In this document: positions 10,882 through 20,941 of the stretch, piece by piece
Numbering within the stretch: position 1 is the first letter of the stretch
Layout of the letters: each line of letters opens with the position of its first letter
DNA from: Schoenoplectus triqueter
Lineage: Eukaryota; Streptophyta; Magnoliopsida; Poales; Cyperaceae
Length of the DNA: 28,787 bases
NCBI GenBank assembly: GCA_964058805.1
Contig: CAXKVV010001328.1
Location: 1 to 28,787, forward strand
Direction of reading: 5' to 3'
Position numbers and translations under genes: made by a program
Notes under the pieces: generated by a model
The model's database searches: none
What the model was told of the DNA's origin: nothing
Seen by the model: the letters and a program-made list of their open reading frames with translations, nothing else

Positions 10882-11115
10882 AGGTGGTAGAATTAGATCC
10901 GATCTGATTTTTTAAAAAAATTAAATTGATCCGATATGATTCGAACCCGACATAATTCGATCCGATCCGAGATCAAATGACCTTCAATTCAATCAAAATC
11001 TATCAAAGATCTGAAAAAACATAACATATAAATTGACCCGACTCAGCCCGACCTGATTTCTTCCAAAAGGTCAAACTGACCCGACCCGACCCGACCAGCC
11101 TAATTGCCACATCTA
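10880..11115. mobile_element. Small hAT-like MITE (~235 bp)
   Basis: The left end TGAGGTGGTAGAATTAG and the inverted right end TAGATGTGGCAATTAG are imperfect terminal inverted repeats resembling plant hAT ends (TAGxGGTGGCAATT). GATCCGAT and ACCCG words lie just inside both ends. No clean target duplication is seen, perhaps because a larger hAT element inserted directly at its right edge (11118). Confidence 0.5.
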
Positions 11116-12025
11116 ACTAGGGGTGTCAACGAACGATCGTTTGATTATTTTATCGTATCGTTTTAGTGCAAACAAAAAGGAACGATCAATATATTCTATT
11201 TCAATAACGAAACTTTTTGCGCAAGTATATTTTATTTCGTTTCAATAACGGAACGATTAACGAAACTTATCTGTTATGTTTCGTTTCGACGGTTGTTTCC
11301 TCAAAATTCTATACGGCTGCTATAATAATATTGCAGGCGATAAAAATAGAAGAAACCCCTATATGCTCTCATCTCAGTGGCTCTCATCTTTTCCGCCACT
11401 CTCTTTTCTCCCTCTCTCGCAAACAGACTAAATCCTAATCTGTTCCGCTCAGCTGCTCTCATCTCTTACACTCTCTCGCATTGTCTCGATAAGCCGATCT
11501 CCTCTCTTACACTTTATCCCGCTCTCATCTCGCTTAATTGATCTCCTCTCTCTATTTCGCTCACTCGTTAAGAGATGAGTCAGATCACTGATCGACCCCA
11601 TCATTGCCTTGCTTATGACTGTGAGGTTGTCGAGATCACCACTTGACGATCTGTTGGCCTAGTTTCCTCCTTTATTAAGCTAATGACACAGAGATTGGTG
11701 ACAGAACAAATCTACACTGTAGCTAAGCTGAGAGACAGGCCATATATCGTCGATGGAGGTCTCATCGCCACCGGACTAGCACAAGGTAATCGATTACTTG
11801 CTTATATATTTTGTTGTTATACTGTTATTGAACAGAAAGAAATAAAAAAAAAGAGAGAGAGATACAAAGGTACTTTTGTCAATTTTGTTTTTAACATCTA
11901 TTTCTTTGATTTTTGTTTTCATTCATTTCTCTGATTTTGGTTTTTCTTTGTTCTTACAGTCTTACTGTCTTTACTTGTAGGTGTTGCTATAATTGTCTTT
12001 GCTTTTGCTGTCTTTATTGTGTAAG

Positions 12026-13067
12026 AATGGATGATTTAGACTTTATTATTTCTGAGCCTGATATTTCTGATGATGAGTAAGTCCCCTTTTACTTGAAATA
12101 TCTAAGCACTTGTTACTTTGTCAGTAATTGAGAAATTATTAGTATGTGATCAAATGTTTGCACTTGTTACTATGTCAGTATCTGAGAATTGTTAGTTACT
12201 GATTTATTGCTTGTTGGTTTGGCTTGTTAGTTGCATTTATTGTTTGTTACTTGCTGCCTGACTTTGTAGTTGTAGTATGGAGTGTCAATTTCTTTTTGGC
12301 TTCTTAGATCTCAAGCAATGATTTTCAATGACGATAGAGATTATAATTTACATATTATGACTGAGAAATTAGCTTGAGATCTAGGTTGAGTCAAGAGTAT
12401 TTAGTTTGTACTTTGATTTGTAATATGAGTTCATATTAATCAAGGGCTGGTTTAAATTGAGCTCAACATAGGGGCTGATTTGAAGTTAAATTGATCTAAC
12501 ATGAATTTAAAATAATAGATAAACTTCTAGTGCTAGTAATGATGGTGTCAGTGATACAAAAACTGGTTTGAAAGATTTTATGCGTGTAAAAAAATCTCTA
12601 AACCCTTAAAATCAAAAATTAAGGAATATTTAGCTAATGCACTAGATGAAATCAGTTTAGATGATGAATTTAACATCCTAATATGGTGGAAATTAAAGAC
12701 CCCAAAATACAATATTCTTACTCGGTTAACATGAGATATCCCGGCTGTCCTAATTTCAACAGTGGCCTCAGAATCAACCTTTAGTACCACTAGTATGACA
12801 CTAAATCTAGTTAGGAGCTCTTTGAATGATGAAGTATTGAAGCTCTTATTTGTGGTCAGGATTAGTTGCGTGCTTCAATTATCGGTATAATTTTTTCAAT
12901 CATTGTTGCTTACATATTTGACATTTTATTATGGTTTTCAATTATAAACTCTCTTATTGTCTTTTGTTGTATTGTTTGTGGCAGAAAATGGTGGGGATTT
13001 TGGTGTTACATTATGGCTCAGTGATGAAGCGGCACCGAATGATGGCGTCTGTGATGGTGAGGCTTAA
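12026..13067 (+). pseudogene. hAT transposase remnant with C-terminal dimerisation domain
   Basis: The best-preserved part, 12606-12894, reads LKSKIKEYLANALDEI, then DDEFNILIWWKLKTPKYNIL, a stop (TGA, 12732-12734), then DIPAVLISTVASESTFST and VRSSLNDEVLKLL. This is the hAT-family C-terminal dimerisation region (the WWK...P.Y..L...A.D.L..P.STVASE.FS pattern). A possible N-terminal exon, 12026-12076, reads MDDLDFIISEPDISDDE and ends at a GTAAGT donor; a matching exon may start at 12531 (SASNDGVSD). A frameshift near 12600 and the internal stop break the frame. An acidic tail (12985-13067, WLSDEAAPNDGVCDGEA) may be a last exon. The BED zinc finger and the RNase H-like catalytic core are absent, so this is an internally deleted, inactive copy. 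Confidence 0.8.
12264..12400 (+). repeat. Internal direct repeat of the hAT element, copy 1
   Basis: Begins ttgtagttgtagtatggagt and continues through a tctagatctcaag-like and a gatctaggttgag segment. It matches 13263-13443 in the same orientation, about 1 kb away. One copy lies before and one after the dimerisation-domain exon, which suggests duplication or recombination inside the element. Confidence 0.65.
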
Positions 13068-13262
13068 ACTTATACTGATGTGAAGGCTTGAGGATCTGTC
13101 AGTATGTCACTCTGTCAATAATTCTATTTTGGGTTGTTATTTAGCTTGTTAGTTGTTGCCTTCCTAGCCTTATTAGTTACTGACTTATTGCCTTTCTAGT
13201 TTGTTATTTGGCATGCAGCAATGCGGCATGCTTGTTACCTTGTAGTCTTGTTGCATGTTGCC

Positions 13263-13443
13263 TTGTAGTTGTAGTATGGAGTATCAATTTCTCTTTGACT
13301 TTCTAGATCTCAAGTAATGACTTTCAATGATGATAGAGATTTAAGTATTTACATATTTAATCATTAGTTAACCATGGTAATATGATTGAGATTGGTCATA
13401 TGGCTAAGAAAAGTATTTGGGATCTAGGTTGAGATGAAAGAGT
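13263..13443 (+). repeat. Internal direct repeat of the hAT element, copy 2
   Basis: Second copy of the segment at 12264-12400, with an insertion of about 40 bp relative to copy 1. The shared core tttcaatga.gatagagat is easy to see in both. Confidence 0.65.
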
Positions 13444-13883
13444 ACATTTTGCTTATTTAGAAATTATAATATGTAAGTTTTAATGATACTGATATGTAAA
13501 TTTTTAGTATATTGAACATTAAAATTTGATTTGTAATATGAGTTGAATCTGGTTTCTAATATGGGTTAAATCTGATTTGTAATAACGGTATTGATATGCA
13601 AGTTTTAATGATATTGAATATGGGTTGAATTTGTTTGTTAAATTGCAATATTTAAATCTGATTTTTATAAATTGTAAAGCTCAATTACTTTGTTAAATGA
13701 TCAATAATTTCTTATCATGTTCGTTTGTTTCGTTTCAATTAACGAAATGGTTAACACAATAAATTATATTTACGTTTCATATTTTACACAGTTAACGAAA
13801 TAAAAATTCTTAAATATTTCTTAAACAAAATAGTTAATGTAATTCACTATTTTCGTGACCATTATAATCGTTTGACACCTTTA

Positions 13884-14670
13884 TGTCCAACTGTGTGTGC
13901 AACAACGACCTAAATAACAAACTAAAAGAATCATATCAATGTTATCTCAATGGATGCAGGAAAGGAAATAACATAATTGAAAAATCTCTTCATTTATGAA
14001 CCCAATAATTTTTTTCATAAAGGAGAAAAGCATAGAGAGAGGAAGAAAAAAACCCTTCAATTTTATAGAATAGTAACAAAATGAACTACCTTACCAAATA
14101 TCATATGGGTATTGATTGCAATTTTACAAATGACCACCATTTAAGATCCTAATTCTCAAATTAAGGCCCTCTGAAAAATCATGCATGTCAGATTTTTTCT
14201 AAAAATCAAACTGACCTGACTTGTCTGACCCAAACCCAAAACTGAACCTTATCTGCCCCGCCCAATTACCACCTCTAATTCTCATGAACCATTTCACTGT
14301 CGGTAAAGAAGTCCACCATGAATCAAGCTCACCCACGAAGATGTCATTTCCTACCATCTAATCCCTCTCTCCTCTACTGACGGCACCAAAGTTCAAATCC
14401 GATCTCAACCCGTTTCTTTTCCCTTCTATGCGACGACAAAAAAAAATGAAGTCAGATCCGACGATATTGTTCAAATTGACCAATGAAACTTTAAATTCTG
14501 GTCAATATCAACTTCTCTAAACCCAATCTCACAAATAATTTCACAATTTCAACAAACTCCAAATGATTCCAACGATTTTAAACGAGAAAAAGCTCATCTA
14601 GTAACTCGCTATGATTCTGATTCGACTCGGCCGAGTCAACTCAAAATTGACCGATTTTGCAAACCATGAT
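13884..14670. other. Transposon-flanking spacer with a hAT-like end
   Basis: The right end of another ACCCG-type hAT-like element is visible at ~14200-14278: on the minus strand it starts TTAGAGGTGGTAATTGGGCG. Its partner end was not found. A perfect 14-bp palindrome gactcggccgagtc lies at 14624-14637. No gene is seen. Confidence 0.4.
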
Positions 14671-15030
14671 AATATAACTATTGTTGGTATCGTTTTGAAA
14701 GGATAAGAGTTATCCCTTCAATTTTCGAGAAGTATATGCATGTTGGGCGTGAGTTTTGTCTAGTAGCACTTCCAAATTGTTTAGTGTTGGGTTTGGTGGG
14801 AAAATGAAAAGTAAATATAACCTAATAACAATAACTGTTGTTATAATTTTAAAAGAATATCAGATTTATCTCTTTAATTTTTAAAAAATATAGATATATT
14901 AGGTGTGAGTTTTGTCTATTAGCATTTCAAACTAGTTGTCTATTGTTGGGTGTGGTAAAAAAAATGAAGATAAATATAATAGAATAATAATGACTCTTTT
15001 ATCACTTTCAAAAAGAACAGAATAATTATT
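14671..15030. repeat. Degenerate tandem repeat, ~156-bp unit, two and a half copies
   Basis: Units start near 14676, 14833 and 14988. Units 1 and 2 share aact.ttgtt, a run ending in gtgagttttgtct then agtagca/attagca, and a gttggg.gtgg block. The third is cut off after about 45 bp. Function is unknown; no coding potential. Confidence 0.6.
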
Positions 15031-16597
15031 ACTTTGTAACGTGCAATTTGTCCGGTTTCTTAATGAAGTTGGTGGTGAGAATGCAGCTTTGCTTTGACAG
15101 TTCAATTTATTTACATGCGGAGCTTCTATCAGGGAGGGGAGAATAAGCTACGAAACTGAGTATTGTACTATTGTAGATGAATTTTGTCCTCTCTTCTACA
15201 TGTGTGGGCTTTAAACTTACATTTTAGGCTTTTGTGCATACAGCATGTAACAATAAAAAAAATAAAGTAGACATGACTACAAATCATTGGGCAATTTTGA
15301 TCATATTATTTTGACAGAATCCAAACTAGGCCCAATAACCCACAACCAACCAAACAGATATGCTTCTCCTGAAGAAATTTCTCTCTTCTAAAATTCATCA
15401 ACCAGTGAAACTACATGCTGCAAAATATGGATTCAGATTAGAATTTATGTTTCATAACAGATGTTTATGATTATAGCCGACAAAAGAGCATCTTGATATT
15501 GCTTAATTCCTATAAGTAGCGATGCAAATTACATTCGAAATGTCAAATATATATGATACGATAACTCCAAAATGTTCCATACAACAATTAAAGCTCCAGA
15601 TATGGGAGAGTGCTGGGTACCAGTGGCCCACAACAGGGGCACTGGGGCAGCTTAAGGAGATTGCATTATCTGGTACCAGGTTAGGGTTGATCAGCATGGC
15701 TCATGTGGCCATCCCCTGTACCACACAGTAACTGCCACCTAAGTCTTATCTTAGTTCTGCCCAAATTTGTGTTCTTTATATTGGTTATGCCCAGATTTTT
15801 TTGAATATAAAAAAGATTACGACATTGGTCCCAAAACAATCTGAAAAATATATATATATATATACCAAAGCATCATCAAGCATGGATCCAGAAATGGGGT
15901 CCCAACACAATCGGACTACCATGGAACATGGGACAATAGCAAGATCTGTAAACGGACACAAATACCTGTACGGGTCGATTCTGAACCACTAATCTATTAA
16001 AGACTCCATGTGTTTTTGGCGCCTGGTCGTGTCATCATATCTTACATATTTCCACTTGGCATCTTGTCTCTTGTTGTTTTCAAAATTTTAACTTAATATA
16101 AATATATATGAGAGAAAGCAGTCTCCATCGACAAATAAAATAAAATATTTGAACATACTATAAATCTTTTTTGCAGTATGGGCGATATTTCTGTGTCAGT
16201 CAGTATGCAACTGCGCACGTAGCAGATAGCCATTCCCTGTATACAGCGAATTATTTATGAATAGCCGAATGATTCATTAATAATTCATCAGTTTAATATG
16301 CAGTGCGTGTTTTAATAAAAAAAATATTTTATTCACGAATTATTTGTCAAAAAAACACATTATATACTATTTTAAATACAATTTTATATTTTTAATATAT
16401 TTTGAATATTTTATCATTATAATATATATTTTATTAATATTATATAAAACAAATTATTTCTGAATTATATCCGTATTATATCCGAACGTTAAATTTTTTA
16501 TTTCGCCGAACATTTTCCGAATCACAAACTTGTCACCACAAACTTGTCACCATACAACTAACCGAGATATTGAAAATTGGATGCTGATATAATGCCC
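15031..16597. other. Spacer between tandem repeats and the GPT 3' side
   Basis: Mostly AT-rich. A patch of higher GC at about 15580-15735 carries overlapping short open frames on both strands, but none has a recognisable domain. A short (TA)n run lies at ~15849-15864. The part 16230-16530 has several cgaa.tatt words and may be an old repeat. A 14-bp tandem doublet (cacaaacttgtcac) lies near 16523-16550. Confidence 0.45.
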
Positions 16598-16657
16598 AGC
16601 ATTACCCTCTATTTCTCCATTACCATTAGCATTACCCTCTATTTCTCCGTTACCATT
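16598..16657. repeat. 30-bp tandem duplication
   Basis: Two almost identical 30-bp units, 16598-16627 and 16628-16657, both beginning agcattaccctctatttctcc. They differ at one base (a/g after ctcc), so the duplication is recent. Confidence 0.9.
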
Positions 16658-16725
16658 ACACGTGGGTCTCACGCGTTATAGCTTTTTAAGTACACGTGGG
16701 TCTCACATGCTACAGTCAGTTTTTT
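16658..16725. promoter_or_regulatory. Tandem pair of G-box units downstream of GPT
   Basis: acacgtgggtctcac occurs at 16658-16672 and again at 16692-16706, a 34-bp spacing. Each carries CACGTGGG, a G-box/abscisic-acid-response-element type core. The pair directly follows the 30-bp duplication and lies about 400-450 bp beyond the GPT stop codon. It may be fortuitous, or may serve an unannotated transcript. Confidence 0.4.
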
Positions 16726-16730
16726 AAGGG

Positions 16731-17103
16731 GCCCATTTTTCATTCACTATGGGGAAGTGATGGAGCATTTTTATTTTTTCTTGAAAACTTTTAGATGAAG
16801 CACAAGCTCTTGAGATTTCAAAAATTATTTATATTTATCTCAGATGAGAGAATACAACCAATTAAATACTGGTACATGTGAAGATAATACATAACGCCAT
16901 CAAACTTCTATAAGCATACCATTTCGTAGTAGCATGCTACCAGCGAGCAAATAATTAAGAAAATAAATCCTATAATAATATCCACAAATAGACTTCAAAT
17001 CTATTATAATTATACTACCAATTTCTGACATCTAATTCTTTCCAAATTTCTCTCCCAATAGATCTTCTACTGCTCCAGCAATCCCATCCTTGCCAACTGC
17101 AGC
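16731..17103 (-). other. Likely GPT 3' untranslated region and flank
   Basis: Sequence directly after the GPT stop codon on the minus strand. No open frame or canonical AATAAA is evident. Positions 17040-17103 continue with mixed composition and are probably transcribed. The rest is AT-rich. Confidence 0.4.
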
Positions 17104-19876
17104 TCACTTCTTAACCTAAAATTAAAGCAGCATGAAACCAGCATTAGAAGATGATCAAAAAAATGTTGGAATGACATTTAACATCTCATAGAAAAAAAGT
17201 TACCTGAGAATAGAGGAAGGTGCCAAAGATGGCGATGGCTGCACCAAGGGCATTTACTGGTTGTACTGGTGTATGGAAGATTATTATAGACGACACAATA
17301 ACTGAGATACGTTTCATGGTGTTGCCAACACTGAATGTAAGTGGTGATATCTCATCTAGTGACATGTATGACACTTGATTGTATAAGTGGTAGAACACAC
17401 TTTGTGCAGCAACCCACCTGCACGGAGACAATTCTAGTAACATAGTCAGAATTAACTATTTCTTACATCTTGGTAGATATAGAAAATGAGTGGGGATCCA
17501 TTGATAATGGGTTATTTTGACAACTTTAACAATGAACTTCTAAAAAAACACAAAAAAAAAATCTTAAAAATAGAAACAATTTTATAGATGTGTTCTTCAA
17601 CCTATAGATTGATGGTCATTCAAATTTCATTCAATTTCATTATCATTTGATAGTCCATCAAAGACCATTAAATTAAAACCGTTGTAAATTGCATGAAAAT
17701 TTGATAGTCTTTGATGGACTATCAAGCGATAATGAAATTACATAAAATTTGAATGACCATCAATCCATAGGTAAAAGAACACTTTTATAAACTTTTTTTC
17801 ATTTTTAAGATTTTTTTGTATTTATTTAAAGATCCATTGTCAAGATTATCAAAATAAGCCATTGTCAACCGATCCCCTCTCATAGAAAATCAGTGCCTGA
17901 CAATTAATTAATAAGTATTACCAAACAAAATTAGGACCAATCTGTGAAACAGCCTTTTGCCAACCAGCAGCCCACAATTTTGGGCCCTCAACAGCAATGG
18001 CGAATGGGGTCAGGATCAAGAGAGACATAATGGAGAGGCATGCGTAGTAGTTCATGCCGCTCACTGATTTCCCTTTCATCCCTTTTTTGGAGAATATATT
18101 GCGGAATACAAATGCCAAGTTCGAAATCATTGCCCCCATAAACCCTGCATATTTGCAAAGCATAACAACATAAACTCTCCAAATAATGAACCAGAAACCG
18201 ACATTGATTTTCATTGTTTTATTGTAAATGAAACTTCAGAATAAATTGTTCACAATATACTGTAACATTTTTGACAGCAGCATCTTACAGGACTTCTCTT
18301 TCACAATTGGGTGAAATTTTGTACAGTTTTCATGTAATTTTGGTTTTGCCATAGTTGACACTTGACAATTCGACATTTTAATCTTCACAATCGTCCATGA
18401 TTGCCACATTTCATCATGGCAACATTTCACTATCATTAGACTACAATCACTGGATCTTTAGGAGTTTGACTCAAAAAAAGTATGATGCTGACCCGAACAA
18501 AGGAAAATTAAGATCATATAAAATAACGATAAAACCTCAAGGTACCTACCTGTCATGTTAAAATTCAACTCCGTCGCAGCAGTCAGCGCACAGCCACCAA
18601 TAATTGGCAAGAGAGAGAGGTAGATTGGCAAAGGAAAACTCTCACCCAAAAAGAGACTTGAGACGAGCACGCTGAAAGCTGGCTCGGCACTCTTTATTAT
18701 GTGAGTGAATGAGACGGCCACCTTGGACATGCTGACGGTCGCCGCTACATGTCCAATGGTGTGTGCAATTGCAACCTAAAATACATTGCAACATTTAAAT
18801 TTATCAGTTGAAAATCGGTAACAACAGGAAAGACATTATTGCAGTTTTGTTCTTCAAAAAGGAAATAAGAATGGGGAAAGATCGACAAAATTGACCATCA
18901 CTGTCTAAAGGTATTTATAGAAAAATTGCAAAGAATCTCCATCCCGGGTCCTAATTCTAAACTCAAAATCACGAGTGTCTTGGACTTACTTTTCAAAAAT
19001 AACCCTTAAGAGTACTAAAATTTCATTTGGACTGATAAAAATATAGTTAAAATTGTATTTGTGCCGGGACTTAATTGAGTATTTTAACGTTTATTTTGTT
19101 TGTGTGCCCAATGAGCCCGGGCTTGGTTGGTACCATGCCGCCACTGCTCAAAATCCTCTGGTAACTCATGCCTGTTTTTACCAATAACTCCTTGAATGTT
19201 TTATAAATATGGCTCACCGTGTAAATTGTAAAGTAACTCGTGTGTCATGTCCATGTATATTGTTTTTATTGTGTTATTTGGCCTCATCTCTGTTGCTCTT
19301 CGCCTCTAATTAATCGGTATCAGTACATGCATTTCTCGTGCTTGCAGGTATTTCCATAATTAAATAAATTTAATGAAAAAGGGGGAAATTTCTTACCGGA
19401 GCAAGGGCCTTCCAGAAATCCATGTCAGTCTTGGGGGCCTCGGCAATGCGTGTTGCCCATGAGACCAACATGATGAAGGACCCAGCTGCCAGAGAAAGAG
19501 TCGAAGTCAACCATGGAAAAGGAAATGCATTCAACACCTTCTTGTTGTATATGTTGAACACCACATTCAAAGCCCACCATGTGGCGAAATAGATTGAAAT
19601 CTTAATTCTCTGTTTTGTCTCACTGTCAATCGGGACCACCAAAGGCCGGTCAGAGGGTCTGTCCTCGTACGCCTGGACCACCGTTGGGCGGTGGCGGTGG
19701 TGCATCTGTTGGTAAAGGAGTTTCGCATTTAGAGGAGAGAATCTGGAGGAAGTAGTCTGATTTGGGGAAGGTTTCAGAGACGCATTGAGAGGTAAAAACT
19801 GGATCCTTTGAGATTTTGAGGTTTGGGAGAAGAGAGGAGAGGAGAGAGAGGTTTGCTTGAGAGAGATCAGATTCAT
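17104..19876 (-). CDS. GPT: Plastid glucose-6-phosphate/phosphate translocator (GPT)
   Basis: Five exons join in frame: 19876-19397, 18775-18550, 18144-17922, 17417-17204 and 17115-17104 (VKK, TGA), giving 384 aa, close to the ~388 aa of Arabidopsis GPT1. Introns are 621, 405, 504 and 88 bp with GT-AG borders. Residues ~1-75 form a Ser/Thr-rich, acid-poor transit peptide for the inner envelope. The rest is the multi-helix carrier of the plastid phosphate-translocator family. Diagnostic stretches are KISIYFATWWALNVVFNIYN (~92-111), FTHIIKSAEP (183-192), GAMISNLAFVFRNIFSKKG (exon 3) and NTMKRISVIVSS (342-353). Lys188 and the Lys345-Arg346 pair correspond to phosphate-binding residues known in this family. 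GPT imports glucose-6-phosphate in exchange for phosphate, feeding starch synthesis and the oxidative pentose phosphate pathway in heterotrophic plastids. The motif set fits GPT better than the triose-phosphate, PEP or xylulose-phosphate branches; GPT1 and GPT2 cannot be told apart here. The ATG at 19876 is the first in frame. A foldback element occupies most of intron 3. Confidence 0.96.
17488..17881. mobile_element. Foldback MITE (MULE-like, 394 bp) in GPT intron 3
   Basis: Ends GAGTGGGGATC and inverted GAGAGGGGATC begin long imperfect terminal inverted repeats that reach far inward, for example gatagtccatcaaagac against gtctttgatggactatc. The element is flanked by a perfect 9-bp direct repeat atagaaaat (17479-17487 and 17882-17890), the target-duplication size typical of Mutator-like elements. 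It makes up nearly 80% of intron 3. A relative lies at 20942-21299. Confidence 0.85.
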
Positions 19877-19967
19877 GGTGTCTCCGATTGAGGGGGGAAA
19901 GGACGAGGAGGAGGCGGAGGAGAGTGAGAAACTTTGGGTTGGCGAGAGAAGCGCTGGCGCCGTTCGG

Positions 19968-19974
19968 TTTTATA
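19968..19974 (-). promoter_or_regulatory. TATA box of GPT
   Basis: CTATAAAA on the minus strand (TATAAAA at 19974-19968) lies 92 bp upstream of the GPT start codon. Transcription would start around 19940 and give a leader of roughly 60-70 bases with purine/pyrimidine asymmetry. It is a close consensus match at a sensible distance. Confidence 0.6.
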
Positions 19975-19976
19975 GC

Positions 19977-20399
19977 AGGAGAGAGAAAAACCTCGTGTTT
20001 AATTTTGTACCGTTCTATTTTTGTCGAAGCTGGCTATGCACACAATTTGTGCGCACCGTTCAATTTAACGACTACTTACTATTGACAGAGAAGAGTCGAG
20101 AAATCAAAGAAACCGAATTCAGGACGACGGAAATTGGTTGATGCCTCATGTAGTCGACAAATAATTGTAGACGTCTTGCGTAGGATTAACTTTATTAAGC
20201 TTGGTCGAAAATATCAGAATGTCGGAAGCTGCTATGTAAAACAGTAAAAGCCTAAAAGGCAAATACGCAACGAATTAGGAGGGAACTTTTCCTGGGGAAC
20301 CCTTAACTTTTGTTATATGTTTTTTTTCACCTTTGTGGGCGACGTGGGATGCCAAAAATTACACAACGAAGTCGGTAGTAGATATTACAAAGTAGTGTG
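19977..20399. other. GPT upstream region
   Basis: Sequence upstream of the TATA box, of mixed composition to about 20380. Plus-strand open frames starting at 19857 and 19888 overlap the antisense of GPT exon 1 and its promoter, and are shadows. No further motif is assigned with confidence. Confidence 0.4.
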
Positions 20400-20409
20400 T
20401 AGGTAAACA

Positions 20410-20789
20410 CATTATTTTAAAATACAGCCGCATATGTAGCCTGCTTATGTTTATACGGTAATGCTGTATGTATATTCATAAGAGTATGCATTTATATATT
20501 CAATAATGCACATTATTTTTTTAAATATTTATCATATTAAGTCTATAAAATTAATTATATTATATTTTTTATATAAAAATATTTAAAATTATATTAATAT
20601 CTTATTATATTTTCTTAGTTTACATTAAATTATTCCAAAATAAATGATCGATTCAAATATTATAAGAATTTTTTAGAATACATGTCTGCATATGTAATCC
20701 GCATATTGAACCGCATATGCACCTACATGTCGTATATGCGCTATACAGTGCTCAACTGCACACATATTAAAATCCGTATTTTAAAACCT
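20410..20789. mobile_element. MITE with 10-bp target duplication (MULE-like, 380 bp)
   Basis: Flanked by the perfect direct repeat taggtaaaca (20400-20409 and 20790-20799). Inside, ttttaaaatacag near the left end faces an inverted ttttaaaatacgg near the right end, and gcatatg words recur in both ends (20432, 20688-20740). The AT-rich centre has no coding potential. A 9-10-bp duplication suggests a Mutator-like origin. It lies about 530 bp upstream of the GPT start. Confidence 0.65.
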
Positions 20790-20941
20790 TAGGTAAACAT
20801 CTTGCACGCCTTTAAGTTATCCAAGGAAAGTAAATTGCTGAATTATTGTGCGAGAAAACAATATACTACTATTTAAAAAAAATAGTTTAATGCAGTAATG
20901 TTTGCAATGATGACAAGAGTCATCAATTTTAAGATATAAAA

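Larger units (their letters stand above)
11118..13883 (+). mobile_element. Decayed hAT transposon (~2.77 kb)
   Basis: The left end TAGGGGTGTCAACGAACG and the inverted right end TAAAGGTGTCAAACGATT form the terminal repeats. The flanking octamers catctaac and tgtccaac agree at five of eight positions, a worn version of the 8-bp hAT target duplication. Subterminal zones on both sides are rich in TTTCGTT/AACGAAA words, as expected of transposase-binding subterminal repeats in Ac-like elements. A CT-rich segment (11370-11560) resembles an untranslated leader. Transposase remnants occupy 12026-13067. Confidence 0.75.

Noticed and set aside
19857..20141. 94-codon plus-strand open frame opposite the GPT start and promoter
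   Set aside because: Glu/Arg-rich because it is antisense to CT-rich leader and transit-peptide DNA; no domain.
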